Below are positions 50,842 through 59,998 of a stretch of DNA of 64,000 nt, in pieces (the stretch's first letter is position 1; the number at the start of each line of letters is the position of its first letter). The notes under the pieces were generated by a model. It searched no databases and had not been told where the DNA came from. It saw only the letters and a list, made by a program, of their open reading frames with translations. The DNA is taken from contig CAUHNN010000010.1 in assembly GCA_959607715.1 (NCBI GenBank), forward strand, positions 1 through 64,000, given 5' to 3'. Made by a program: the position numbers and the translations under genes. Source of the stretch: an uncultured Eggerthella sp. (lineage in GTDB: Bacteria > Actinomycetota > Coriobacteriia > Coriobacteriales > Eggerthellaceae).

Positions 50842-52017
50842 TTAGTGGGCTGAAACGTAGCTGTCGTCGATGGTTATCTTGCAGACGGCATCGGGTTGGT
50901 ATTCTTTCACGACGGCGGCGATGCGAGCTTTGAGCTCGGCGTCGTCGTAGGTGCAGCCGTGGGGGCGCACCACGTCGAATATCACGTTGGTGTGCGTGGG
51001 TCCGGGCACGAGCCTCAGGTCGTGGACGGTGAGCCCTTCGTCCACGCGGGTGACGTTCTTTGCGAGCCACGCCCGCATGTTGCCGACCGATGAGTCCTTC
51101 GTGACGATGGGGTCGTAGTGCAGGACCAGGGGAAGCCCCTCGTTCGCGCGGAAATCTTCCTCGATGTTGTCGATGATGTCGTGGCTTTCCATGGGGTCCA
51201 TCTCGGTGGGCATCTCCACATGGGCGCTCGCGAAGCGTCGGCCCGGGCCGTAATCGTGGACCATGAGGTCGTGGGTGCCGAGGACCCCCGGGTAGCTCAT
51301 CACCTTGTCGTGGATGTGCTTGACGAAGGCGGGTTCGGGGGCCTTGCCGAGGAGCGGATCCACGGTATCGCGCATCAGGTCGATGCCGCTGTAGACGATG
51401 AACGCGCCGACCGCCAATCCCGCCCAGCCGTCCAGGTCAAGGCCGGTGTAGTGGGACACGAGCGCCGCTGCCAGAACGGCTGCGGTGGCGATGACGTCGT
51501 TTCTCGAGTCGGCAGCGGTGGCCATGAGCGTGGTGGAGTCGATGCGCTGTCCGATGTTCTTATTGAAGACGGCCATCCACAGCTTCACCGCGATCGAGAG
51601 GGCGAGCACGACGACGATGGCAATGCTGAAGTCGATGGGCTCGGGCGCGAGGATCTTGCCGATCGAGGACTTCAGAAGCTCGAAGCCGATGAGGACGATA
51701 AGCAGTGCGACGGCAAGCCCTGAGAGGTATTCGAAGCGACCATGGCCGTACGGATGGTTCTCGTCTGCCGGGCGATTGGCCAGCTTGAACCCGAGCAGCG
51801 AGATGATGTTGCTCGAGGCGTCGCTCAAGTTGTTGAGGGAGTCGGCCACGATGGCGATCGACCCCGCCAGGAAGCCGATGGCCCCCTTCGCCGCGCACAG
51901 GACGACGTTGCATACGATGCATACGATGCTCGCGAACGTACCGTAGGCGCTGCGCACGTCGGGGTCGTCGGTTCTCTCAGACGTTTTCACGCACCGCTTG
52001 ATGAGCCATTCGGTCAT
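50842..52017 (-). CDS. Cation diffusion facilitator family metal exporter
   Basis: 391 aa: six membrane helices, then a cytoplasmic domain of about 180 residues, longer than in YiiP and possibly doubled. TM2 has ADSLNNLSDASSN and TM5 ATAADSRNDVIATA, which give Asp/Asn and Asp/Asp in the metal site; HPYGHGRFEYLSGL lies between. The Asn in place of Asp and absence of a TM5 His point to Mn or Fe rather than Zn export, by comparison with MntE-type proteins. This is inference. AAAAGGAAGAACC precedes the ATG. Confidence 0.88.
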   Translation of the reverse strand: MTEWLIKRCVKTSERTDDPDVRSAYGTFASIVCIVCNVVLCAAKGAIGFLAGSIAIVADSLNNLSDASSNIISLLGFKLANRPADENHPYGHGRFEYLSGLAVALLIVLIGFELLKSSIGKILAPEPIDFSIAIVVVLALSIAVKLWMAVFNKNIGQRIDSTTLMATAADSRNDVIATAAVLAAALVSHYTGLDLDGWAGLAVGAFIVYSGIDLMRDTVDPLLGKAPEPAFVKHIHDKVMSYPGVLGTHDLMVHDYGPGRRFASAHVEMPTEMDPMESHDIIDNIEEDFRANEGLPLVLHYDPIVTKDSSVGNMRAWLAKNVTRVDEGLTVHDLRLVPGPTHTNVIFDVVRPHGCTYDDAELKARIAAVVKEYQPDAVCKITIDDSYVSAH

Positions 52018-52258
52018 GGTTCTTCCTTTTATCTTCAGGGATAACCATACAACTATAGATCATTGCATCGTGTGCGTGCAGGATGCGTTTGTTTCAAGCT
52101 GCCGTGTTTCTCCTTCGTCGTCGAGCACGGAGGGAAGGGGGAGCGCTATACTGGAAAAGGGTTCGGGGCGTATGCCGCGTGCATACGATCCTCGGGCCTT
52201 TTTCTTACCGCGGGCAAGGCTTGCGGTGTGGGGCCGGCAGTCGTAGAGGGATCATTCG

Positions 52259-53359
52259 ATGGGGCATCGTCGCACAACGCAGCAGGCGCGGACCGTGCAC
52301 GTTCATCGCGTTTCTGCCTACTATTCCCATGGACAGCATGAAGGCACCGCCAAGGCCCTTTCCTTCCTTTTGCGATCACGCGCATCGTGGGAGGGGCGCA
52401 CATTGGTTCTTCCCGAGCGACCGGGACTGTTTGCAAGCAGGGACGAACGTCGCGAATACGATTTTCGTCGACGCATTTCCGGTTCCTTCCAGGCGCTCGA
52501 GATTGATCCCCTCGATGCCGAAGGCTTCGCGGGTACCCGCTGCTTCGTCGATAACGCGGCGAAGATCGACGAGTTCATGGATTACGTCCCCGAAGGTTTT
52601 CGCCTCGACAAGGTGATGCAGGATCGCGTTCCTTTCGACGGCGATCGCGCGCTTCTTTCCCTTGTTGACGACGCCGCCACGGCGGAGCGTTACGAACGGA
52701 ACGTATCTTGCGCCCGGCGATCGGAATCGCCCTTCATCCTTCCCTATGTGGATCTCGGCGCGCGGATACGCGAGAGCATCGAACGCGATCGCTTGGCCGC
52801 AGGCTTGCCTGCCGGCGCGCGCGCGGGCAGGCCGTACCGGTGGGATCTGACTCCCGTCGATCGCGTTCGCTACCTGTATTCGATGGAGTATCTGCGCCGC
52901 GCCGCGGGGGAACTTCCCTTCGACCCTTCGATTTTCGCCACGTTCCTCGACGATCCGTACTCTGCCCGTAGCTCCACGATCACGGGAGACGGGCGATGGG
53001 ACGAGATTCTCAAGGGCGCCGCCATACCAAGATTCCGCGCGCTGGCGAGCGATCTTGCTGATTACTGTGCCTGCTTGACGTCTGACCCACGCTCAGCATC
53101 GCTTGAGAAGGCGTATCGCGCGTATAGGGAAGAGGTGCGCAGCGCATTTCGCAAATGGCATGCGGGGACGGCTTCGTCGTCGTTCGCTCTTCATGATCGC
53201 GGCACGATGATGTTGAAGGAGTACCTGTGCGCCAAGGAGATCGGGCAGCGCCTCGATCCGGTCGTCCGTCGGATGGAGCTGGTGATCGTGGCGCTTACCG
53301 ACTACCGGGGATGGCCTGAAAAGCGCATGCCCGGCGTCGAGTTCCGCTATCCCGGTTAG
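52259..53359 (+). CDS. Protein of unknown family, first of a tandem paralogous pair
   Basis: 366 aa, soluble, no signal peptide, no membrane segment and no motif that I recognise. It is a paralogue of the next gene. Shared features include YYS-x5-EGT near the N-terminus with a following AL-x-FL, a YVP-x-GF element (residues 108-113), R-x-RYL in the middle, PRFRAL before a long helical part with K-x-Y-x-AY, and a C-terminal RMELVIVALTDYRG. Rich in Arg, Asp and Tyr. GTAGAGGGATC precedes the ATG; a TATACT lies at 52147-52152. Codon use and GC match the host genome, so it is not obviously a recent arrival. Confidence 0.75.
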   Translation: MGHRRTTQQARTVHVHRVSAYYSHGQHEGTAKALSFLLRSRASWEGRTLVLPERPGLFASRDERREYDFRRRISGSFQALEIDPLDAEGFAGTRCFVDNAAKIDEFMDYVPEGFRLDKVMQDRVPFDGDRALLSLVDDAATAERYERNVSCARRSESPFILPYVDLGARIRESIERDRLAAGLPAGARAGRPYRWDLTPVDRVRYLYSMEYLRRAAGELPFDPSIFATFLDDPYSARSSTITGDGRWDEILKGAAIPRFRALASDLADYCACLTSDPRSASLEKAYRAYREEVRSAFRKWHAGTASSSFALHDRGTMMLKEYLCAKEIGQRLDPVVRRMELVIVALTDYRGWPEKRMPGVEFRYPG

Positions 53360-53397
53360 CCTTCATCAGGGGATCGACGGGCTACGGGCCAAGGGAA

Positions 53398-54708
53398 ATG
53401 AAGGCGATGGAAGAGGTGGATATGGACGAAAGCATCGACTGCGCAACTCGATATTATTCCGTGGCAGATCAGCGCGAAGGAACCTTCGAAGCGCTCGAAT
53501 TCCTCATGGGCCATTTTAATGACTACAGAGGCAAAACGCTGTCGGGTTTACGTAAACGTCCGCTGATCATGACGCGCTCCGCTAAGAGCCGATATGAAAT
53601 CGGAAGCCGATGCGCCAAGTCGTTCGGTCTTCTTGGCATGGTCGACGATTCGGATTACGGTTGCTTCGTGACCGACTCTTTTCACTCTCAATCTGGCGCC
53701 ATCGATGCTTCGATGGCGTATGTGCCGTGCGGGTTCGATCCTGCGATCGCTCTATCTTCCGTCGCCGCGAAGAGCGATGGGGAATTGGTGGACGATCTAT
53801 GGAGCATTCCCGGATTGGAGGAACGTTTCTTCGATTTTAGCCTGAATGACGACAGGAAACACAAGGGGCGTACGCTCTGGATCCCTTTGCCTAAACTCCG
53901 CTCATTCGTCGAGGAAAGCCTCGCTCGCTCGCGCGGGGAGCGGACCGAGGCGAGCGCCTGGCAGAATGATCTCGTCCTTCGCGCTCGTTATTTACGTGCA
54001 GCGAATTGCCTCGTGGCGTCTCTTGGACCTCTGTCCTTCAGCCATGCTGCGCTTGCGCTGCTCGCGTCGCCATCGAGCGACGACGGGTTCGCCGAAGCTT
54101 TCGGGGCGAAGCTGGCAACTGCCGCCTTCCCGCGTTTACGCGCTCTCTCGCTCGACCTCCTCAATGCGATGGAAGAGTCGTCGTTCTTTGTCGCGGGCGA
54201 AGAGTTCAGGGAGAAATGGGCGGCATACCAGGATGATGCCCGCCGGGTGTATTGCCTTTGGAAGGGGTGGAAGGGCCCGCGTGCTGTCCATCCTGCCGTC
54301 GGCGATCCAGCGTGCGAGATGATCGTGGCTTACATTCGCATTAAGGCGATGTCTGATGCGCTTCTTCCCGTTATGGAGCGCATGGATACGGCGCTGCTGG
54401 CGTATTCGGGGCGTTTCCTGGGGAACGGGAAGAGCGCTTTGCTCGAAACGCGGCCGCCGTCTCTCGATCATATCCACCCTGAAGAACGCCGCCGCCGACA
54501 TGAGCAAAGCGTAAGGGCGCGGGCGCTGCGGCATCCCTCTTCCTCGTTTGACGAAGAACCTCAGGTGGGATGGGATGACGAAGGCGATCGCTATATTCCT
54601 TTTGGAACCTATGAGAGCTTCTTGAAGGATCCCATGCGTTATCCCGATTGGTTCGATCAGCGACCGATGTGGGAGAGGGATACGCCCTGGAAAGGGCCGG
54701 GAAACTAG
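53398..54708 (+). CDS. Protein of unknown family, second of a tandem paralogous pair
   Basis: 436 aa. Similar along its first 330 residues to the protein encoded just before: YYSVADQREGTFEALEFL, YVPCGF, RARYLRAANCL, FPRLRALSLDLLNAM, and RMDTALLAYSGRF. It then has a C-terminal tail of about 90 residues that the first lacks, rich in Arg, Pro, Asp and Trp (ending DTPWKGPGN) and probably not tightly folded. Starts at 53398, 53407 or 53422 are possible; AGAGGTGGAT favours 53422. GC is slightly lower than in the first copy. The two are likely co-transcribed and may work as a complex or diverged duplicates. Confidence 0.75.
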   Translation: MKAMEEVDMDESIDCATRYYSVADQREGTFEALEFLMGHFNDYRGKTLSGLRKRPLIMTRSAKSRYEIGSRCAKSFGLLGMVDDSDYGCFVTDSFHSQSGAIDASMAYVPCGFDPAIALSSVAAKSDGELVDDLWSIPGLEERFFDFSLNDDRKHKGRTLWIPLPKLRSFVEESLARSRGERTEASAWQNDLVLRARYLRAANCLVASLGPLSFSHAALALLASPSSDDGFAEAFGAKLATAAFPRLRALSLDLLNAMEESSFFVAGEEFREKWAAYQDDARRVYCLWKGWKGPRAVHPAVGDPACEMIVAYIRIKAMSDALLPVMERMDTALLAYSGRFLGNGKSALLETRPPSLDHIHPEERRRRHEQSVRARALRHPSSSFDEEPQVGWDDEGDRYIPFGTYESFLKDPMRYPDWFDQRPMWERDTPWKGPGN

Positions 54709-54720
54709 GATAGTGGGGGA

Positions 54721-54760
54721 AAGAAACGGGCGTCGACCGCAGAATGGTCGACGCCCGTTG
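54721..54760. terminator. Terminator between the paralogue pair and the MFS gene
   Basis: 14-bp perfect stem (54726-54739 with 54747-54760), 7-base loop; TTTCTTT follows on the minus strand, so it mainly serves the MFS gene. Confidence 0.85.
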
Positions 54761-54792
54761 TTGTGTCCGTTTCGGTGTCGGTTGGCAGACGG

Positions 54793-56667
54793 CTACTTCG
54801 AGGGCAGCGCTTTGATGATGTTCCTGCGGCTTAGCGTGCCAACGACCGCATCCCCCTTCATGACGGGCACCTTTTTTATGCGCTTTTCAGCCAGGGTCTT
54901 GAAGGCATCCTCTGCCGCATCGCCCGCATTGACGGTGATGACGGATTTGGTCGCGAGCCGCATGACGTTGAGGGCGCCGATCGATGCGACGCGCTCGGGA
55001 AGGTTCTCGGAATCGAGGAGGATTATGTAGCTCATGCCGTCGGTTCGCGACGAATCATGGCGCGAAAGGTAGGTGAGCACGTCTCCGTCGGAAAGGAAGC
55101 CGGCCGGCGCACCAGCGCCGTCGAGGATGGTGACGCCGCTTGTGTCGCGTTCCTTCATGATGGCGATGGCGTCGGCCACGCTCGCCTCGGTGCTGAGCGT
55201 GGCGGGCTCGCGGTCCATGAGGTCGGCGACGAGCCATGCACGGTCGATGCCGGGGCGCAGGCCTTCCGCTTCGTCGTCGGCCGGGGTCTTCTTCTTGTCG
55301 CGGACGAACACGAGGATGCCGAGGCATACGAGGATGCAGATGCCTAGAAGCCCGATGAACGCGAGGTGGCAACCCATGTACGAGGTCTGTTGCGCGCTTG
55401 CCTCGGCCGAAAGGAAGAGCGGCGCAAGAGCGGTGAGGCTGACCACGAATGCGGTGCCGAGTGAGCTACCTACCTGCTCGACTGTCGAGAGGATCGCGTT
55501 GCCGTGGGGGATTTCGGAATTGGGCAGCGCATTCAGGCCCCAGGTGTTGAGCGGGGTGATGAGCGCCTGTAGGCCGATGCACACCACGGTGTAGGAAAGG
55601 CAGGCGATGAGGATGGGCGTCGTGTCGCCGAGCCCGACGTAGAGCGCGGCTCCCGCGACGAGGACGATCGAGCCGACGACGGTGATGATGCGCACGCCGT
55701 ATCGGTCGAAGAGCTTACCGGAGATAAGCGCGAAGGCTGCGCCAATGAGCGCGCCGGGAAGCATGATCAGGCCGGAGACCGTCGCGCTTGCCCCGAGGGC
55801 GTTCTGAACGTAGAGCGGGAACAGGACCGCACCGCCGATGAGCGCGCCTTCAAGCAAGGTGATGACGGCGGTGATCACGGCGAATTCCCGTACCTTGAGG
55901 ACGTTGACGCGCAGGATCGGGTTGTCGAGCTTGAGTTGGCGGCGGATGAACAGGCCGAGCACGCAGATGCCCAGCACGATGAGGATGGCGGGAACGAGCG
56001 GATCGGCGCTCGACGTCGAGGTCGAGATGCCGTAGAGCAGGCTCGTCATGCCGATGGCGAGCAGGACGATGGAGGGCACATCGAAGCTGGTCGGTTTGAA
56101 TCCCTCGAAGTTCTTGAGCGCGACGATGGCCGACACCACGATGACGGCGGCCAAGCACGTGACGAGCAGGAACAGCGCGCGCCATCCCAGGTGGTCGACG
56201 AGGACGCCGGAAAGCGCCGGGCCGACGGCGGGCGCGAAGCTGATGATGAGCCCGATGATGCCCATGGCCGCACCGCGGTTCTCGCGCGGGAAGATCAGAA
56301 GGACGAGCGTGAACACCGTCGGCATGACCACGCCGGTGGCGCAGGCCTGCATGACGCGTCCGAGAAGAAGGAGGGGAAAGCTCGGCGCAACGGCGCACGT
56401 GATGGTGCCGAGGGTGAACAGGCACATGCCGCCGATGAAGAGCTTTCGAGTGGCGAAGCGCCCTAGGAAGAAAGCGTTCAAGGGGATGATGACCGCTTCC
56501 ACGAGGGCGTAGCCGCTTGTGAGCCATTGAACGGTGGTGGCGCTGACGTTGAGGCTTGCCATGATGGTGGGCAACGCCGGGGTAAGGAGCGTTTGGTTGA
56601 GAACCACGAGCACGGCGCCAGCCATGAGAACGGCGACCATGGTGATCTGCTGACGGGTAAGACCCAT
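54793..56667 (-). CDS. DHA2 (EmrB/QacA-type) MFS transporter fused to a CBS domain pair
   Basis: 624 aa. Residues 1-480 are a 14-helix drug:H+ antiporter: LNQTLLTPALPTIMASLNVSATTVQWL and GYALVEAVIIPL in the first helices, and the motif C-like FAPAVGPALSGVLVDHLGWRALF. Residues 500-624 hold two CBS motifs (DLMDREPATLSTEASVADAIAIM with GVTILD; then KSVITVNAGDAAEDAFKTL with KKVPVM). CBS pairs bind adenine nucleotides and gate many transporters, but are rare on MFS pumps. CGAAGGAGAATCC precedes the ATG at 56667. No regulator gene adjoins it. Confidence 0.92.
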   Translation of the reverse strand: MGLTRQQITMVAVLMAGAVLVVLNQTLLTPALPTIMASLNVSATTVQWLTSGYALVEAVIIPLNAFFLGRFATRKLFIGGMCLFTLGTITCAVAPSFPLLLLGRVMQACATGVVMPTVFTLVLLIFPRENRGAAMGIIGLIISFAPAVGPALSGVLVDHLGWRALFLLVTCLAAVIVVSAIVALKNFEGFKPTSFDVPSIVLLAIGMTSLLYGISTSTSSADPLVPAILIVLGICVLGLFIRRQLKLDNPILRVNVLKVREFAVITAVITLLEGALIGGAVLFPLYVQNALGASATVSGLIMLPGALIGAAFALISGKLFDRYGVRIITVVGSIVLVAGAALYVGLGDTTPILIACLSYTVVCIGLQALITPLNTWGLNALPNSEIPHGNAILSTVEQVGSSLGTAFVVSLTALAPLFLSAEASAQQTSYMGCHLAFIGLLGICILVCLGILVFVRDKKKTPADDEAEGLRPGIDRAWLVADLMDREPATLSTEASVADAIAIMKERDTSGVTILDGAGAPAGFLSDGDVLTYLSRHDSSRTDGMSYIILLDSENLPERVASIGALNVMRLATKSVITVNAGDAAEDAFKTLAEKRIKKVPVMKGDAVVGTLSRRNIIKALPSK

Positions 56668-56877
56668 GGATTCTCCTTCGGGATAGGGGACGGAATGAAA
56701 AGCAAGAAGGCCCGTAGCGGGCCTCACGATAGCCTACCATGTTATGTAAGCGTTCGCTCTATGCCCCATCGTTCTTCCATCATGTCGCCGGGGACGAGGG
56801 GCTTTGGGGCCGAAACGGCTACAATGGGATTGTTTTCCAGGCCCAAGGGGGCGGGGATTGAGGATAGAGGAGGAAGT

Positions 56878-57747
56878 ATGACATCTCGTGTTACCGCGCG
56901 TACCGGCGTTTGCTGCGTTTTCGGAGATCCGGTCAAGCACAGTTTCTCGCCGAAGCTTCACAACAAAGCCTTCGAGAAGGCAGGATTGGATTACGTCTAC
57001 GTTGCCCACACCGTCAACGAGAAGACCATCGGCGCTGCCATAGAGGCGGTGCGCACGCTGGGCATTCGCGGATGCAGCCTTACGATGCCGAACAAGATCG
57101 CCTGCATTCCCTATCTCGACAAGATCGATCCGACCGCCGAGATGATCGGCGCGGTCAACACGCTCGTCAACGACGACGGCGTCATCACCGGGTACAACAC
57201 CGATGGCTTCGGTTTCCTTCGCGGTTTTGAGGACATGGGAGTCGAAGTCGCCGGGAACAAGATGGTCCTGCTCGGCTTGGGCGGCGCCGGTGGAGCGGTT
57301 GCCTTGACGGCCGCGATGGATTATGGCCTCGGCGAGCTCGTCGTCTTCAATCGCGCTAACGGGAAATCGTGGGGTCACGCCCAGGAGACGGTCGATCTCA
57401 TCAATGAGCGCACTTCGTGCAAGGCCCGCCTGTGCGATCTAAACGACAAGGACCTTCTAAAGGAGGAGATGGCCACGGCCCAGATGCTCGGCAATACCAC
57501 CAACGTCGGCATGGCGTCGCTCGAGGGTCAATCGGTCGTTCCCGATTCGTCGTTCTTCCCTGCGGGCATGGCGGTTCAGGATGCCATCTATTCTCCTGCC
57601 AAGACCCGCTTGCTCGAGCAGGCCGAAGAGGCCGGGTGCAAGGGCATCAACGGTTTGGCCATGCTTTTCTACCAGGGCGCAAAGCAGTTCGAGCTGTGGA
57701 CGGGACAGGAAATGCCGCTTACCGTCGCTGATCTCGAGATCGGCTAA
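56878..57747 (+). CDS. aroE: Shikimate (quinate) dehydrogenase
   Basis: 289 aa. Reduces 3-dehydroshikimate with NAD(P)H in the aromatic pathway. Substrate residues are in HSFSPKLHN (22-29); the catalytic Lys73 is in SLTMPNK and Asp109 in GYNTDGFGF; the Rossmann loop is LLGLGGAGGAVAL. TMPNK differs from the common TIPHK and, with a length near 289, resembles the quinate/shikimate (YdiB-like) group. AGAGGAGGAAGT precedes the ATG. Alone, with its own terminator, away from other aro genes. Confidence 0.92.
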   Translation: MTSRVTARTGVCCVFGDPVKHSFSPKLHNKAFEKAGLDYVYVAHTVNEKTIGAAIEAVRTLGIRGCSLTMPNKIACIPYLDKIDPTAEMIGAVNTLVNDDGVITGYNTDGFGFLRGFEDMGVEVAGNKMVLLGLGGAGGAVALTAAMDYGLGELVVFNRANGKSWGHAQETVDLINERTSCKARLCDLNDKDLLKEEMATAQMLGNTTNVGMASLEGQSVVPDSSFFPAGMAVQDAIYSPAKTRLLEQAEEAGCKGINGLAMLFYQGAKQFELWTGQEMPLTVADLEIG

Positions 57748-57793
57748 AGGCCGGTCGAGCGCCGCGCGTCCTCGCTTGAGGAGAGACGCAGAA

Positions 57794-57824
57794 AGAGAGG
57801 GGGCGTACTGCCCCCTCTCTCTTT
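57794..57824. terminator. Terminator between aroE and CoA-disulfide reductase genes
   Basis: 11-bp perfect stem (AGAGAGGGGGC/GCCCCCTCTCT), loop GTACT, flanked by AAA on the left and TTT on the right, suited to both convergent genes. Confidence 0.85.
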
Positions 57825-57846
57825 GCTGCCTCGTCGGGTTTGATCC

Positions 57847-59550
57847 CTAAAGGCCGCAGTCGCCGACGCCACGCATAAGTGCGCTTCTGTCGCGATATAC
57901 AGCCTCGTAGAAGCGGTATCCGCCTGCGATGTTGGCGCAGGGGATGTCGTTTTGCGAAAGGATGCGGCAAGCCAGGTAGCTGCGCAGTCCCGTTTGGCAA
58001 TGGACCAGCAGGCGTTTTTTGCCATCGCCTTGGTCGGCGAGCGATCGGACTTCGTCGAGGGAATCGCGCAGCGAATCGAGGGGCACGTTCACTGCCCCCT
58101 CGAGGTGGCCGTGCTTGTATTCGCCGGGTGTGCGTACGTCGAGCACGAGGGCATTGGCGCCGAGGCTCTCGACTTCCGACCAGTGCACCTGCTCGAGCTT
58201 GCCGGTGAGGATGTTCTCGATGCAGTAGCCTGCCATGTTCACCGGATCCTTGGCTGAAGAGTACGGAGGCGCATAGGCCAGGTCGAGCTCGGTCAAGTCG
58301 GATGCGGTCATTTTGGCGCGCGCGCCGACGGCCAGGACGTCGAGACGCTTGTCGACCCCTTCGCCTCCGATGATTTGGGCGCCGATGATGCGGCCCGACG
58401 GATTTTCGTAGAGCGCTTTAATGGTCATGCTTTCGGCGCCCGGGTAGTACGAAGCGTGGGAGGCGGGGCTCAGCACGACGGAGTCGAAGTCGAGGCCGGC
58501 TGCCCGTGCACTCTTCTCGTTGAGGCCGGTGGTGGCGATCGTGAGATCGAAGGCTTTCATGATCGAGGAGCCTTGGGAGCCGGTGAAGCGGCTGTCGATG
58601 CCGCAGATGCGGTCGGCGACGATACGCCCCTGCTTGTTCGCCGGCCCTGCAAGGGCGATGAGGGAAGGTAGGCCGCTTATGGCGTGGGTCACCTCGACTG
58701 CATCGCCGATCGCGTAGATGTCCTCGTCGGAGGTGAGCATGCGATCGTCCACCTTGATGGATCCCTTCTGGGAGAGTTCAAGGCCAGCCTCGCGGGCAAG
58801 TGCGCTTTCGGGTGTGACGCCTACGGCGATCACCACCAGATCCGCCTCGATGTCGGATCGCCCTTCGACGTGGGTGACGATGGACGATTCCGTCGTTTCG
58901 AATCCAACGACATTGGCCTTGACGAGCACGTCGACGCCGTGTGCTCGCATCTCGTTGTGGAGCAGGCTGGCCATGTCTTCGTCGAGGGTGGGCATGAGAT
59001 GGGCGGGACGTTGGATGACCGTCGTCTTGATGCCGCGTTCGCACAGGTTCTCAGCCGTCTCGAGGCCGATGAAGCCCCCGCCGACGATGGTGGCCCTCTT
59101 CGGTTGCTCGGTGGAGACGAATTCGGAAAGCGCGAAGGTGTCCTCTACCGTGCGGAGGAGGAAGACCCGCGGCGAATCGACGCCGGGAACCGGGGGGAGC
59201 GTCGCATGGGCTCCAGGCGAAAGAATGAGCTTATCGTAGCTTTCTCGATATACTTCGCCGGTTTCGAGATTTTTCACCTCGAGGGTCTTCTCGTCGCGCA
59301 GGATGCGCGTTGCCTCCTGGCTGACGCGTACGTCGATCCGGAATCGCTCCCAGAAGCTCTGGGGCGTTTGAAGCGTCAGCTTGGCGGGATCGGCGATGAC
59401 GCCGCCGACGTAGTAGGGAAGGCCGCAGTTGGCATAGGAAATGTAATGGGTGCGCTCGAGGACGATGATCTCCGCATGCTCGTCGAGCCTGCGGAGACGG
59501 GCAGCCGCCGTCGCGCCTCCGGCGACGCCGCCGACGATGACGACCTTCAT
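57847..59550 (-). CDS. CoA-disulfide reductase fused to a rhodanese domain
   Basis: 567 aa. Residues 1-450 are an FAD/NAD(P)H pyridine-nucleotide-disulfide oxidoreductase with the single active Cys42 in ISYANCGLPYYVGG, FAD motif VGGVAGGATAAARLRR and NAD motif IVGGGFIGLETAE. Residues 465-555 are a rhodanese with active Cys518 in LLVHCQTGLRSY. Such CoADR-Rhd proteins reduce CoA disulfides, CoA persulfide or polysulfide and pass sulfane sulfur to the rhodanese. One base after a free-standing rhodanese gene. Confidence 0.94.
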   Translation of the reverse strand: MKVVIVGGVAGGATAAARLRRLDEHAEIIVLERTHYISYANCGLPYYVGGVIADPAKLTLQTPQSFWERFRIDVRVSQEATRILRDEKTLEVKNLETGEVYRESYDKLILSPGAHATLPPVPGVDSPRVFLLRTVEDTFALSEFVSTEQPKRATIVGGGFIGLETAENLCERGIKTTVIQRPAHLMPTLDEDMASLLHNEMRAHGVDVLVKANVVGFETTESSIVTHVEGRSDIEADLVVIAVGVTPESALAREAGLELSQKGSIKVDDRMLTSDEDIYAIGDAVEVTHAISGLPSLIALAGPANKQGRIVADRICGIDSRFTGSQGSSIMKAFDLTIATTGLNEKSARAAGLDFDSVVLSPASHASYYPGAESMTIKALYENPSGRIIGAQIIGGEGVDKRLDVLAVGARAKMTASDLTELDLAYAPPYSSAKDPVNMAGYCIENILTGKLEQVHWSEVESLGANALVLDVRTPGEYKHGHLEGAVNVPLDSLRDSLDEVRSLADQGDGKKRLLVHCQTGLRSYLACRILSQNDIPCANIAGGYRFYEAVYRDRSALMRGVGDCGL

Positions 59551-59551
59551 G

Positions 59552-59881
59552 TTATTTCGCCCCCTTCACGACTGAACCGCTCCACTGCATGATGCCGCCC
59601 ATATCGGTGACGTCGCTGTACCCCATCGTCTTAATCTGACGGCAGGCACGCGAGCTGCGTGCTCCGCTTTGGCAGTAGACGAACAGCGGCGCATCGGTTT
59701 TAGGTGCTGCCTTGGGCAGGTCGTTCAGGCGATCGAGGGGGACGTTCTTCGCCCCTTCGATATGGCCTTGCTTGAATTCTTGCGGGGTCCTTACGTCGAT
59801 GATGACGCTGTTTTCGGTCGTGCGCGCTCGCGCGACATCGTCATCGATGGAGCCGCGGGTGAACAGATCGAAGAATCCCAT
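59552..59881 (-). CDS. Rhodanese-like sulfurtransferase
   Basis: 109 aa single rhodanese domain. Active Cys70 is in FVYCQSGARSS, within the CxxGxR loop; DVRTPQEFKQGHIEGAKNVPL is the conserved N-terminal part. GGATAAGGAGGCGAAG precedes the ATG. First gene of a two-gene operon with the CoADR-rhodanese fusion, so it likely carries persulfide sulfur to or from it. No signal peptide: cytoplasmic. Confidence 0.94.
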   Translation of the reverse strand: MGFFDLFTRGSIDDDVARARTTENSVIIDVRTPQEFKQGHIEGAKNVPLDRLNDLPKAAPKTDAPLFVYCQSGARSSRACRQIKTMGYSDVTDMGGIMQWSGSVVKGAK

Positions 59882-59998
59882 CTTCGCCTCCTTATCCGTT
59901 TATTTTCTCACCATCAGCCTACCGCATAGGCACTCGGCGAAGAGCGCCTATCGGGTTCGCGTGCCAGTGGCGCTGTCGAACGGAGGCGAAGGCGCACG

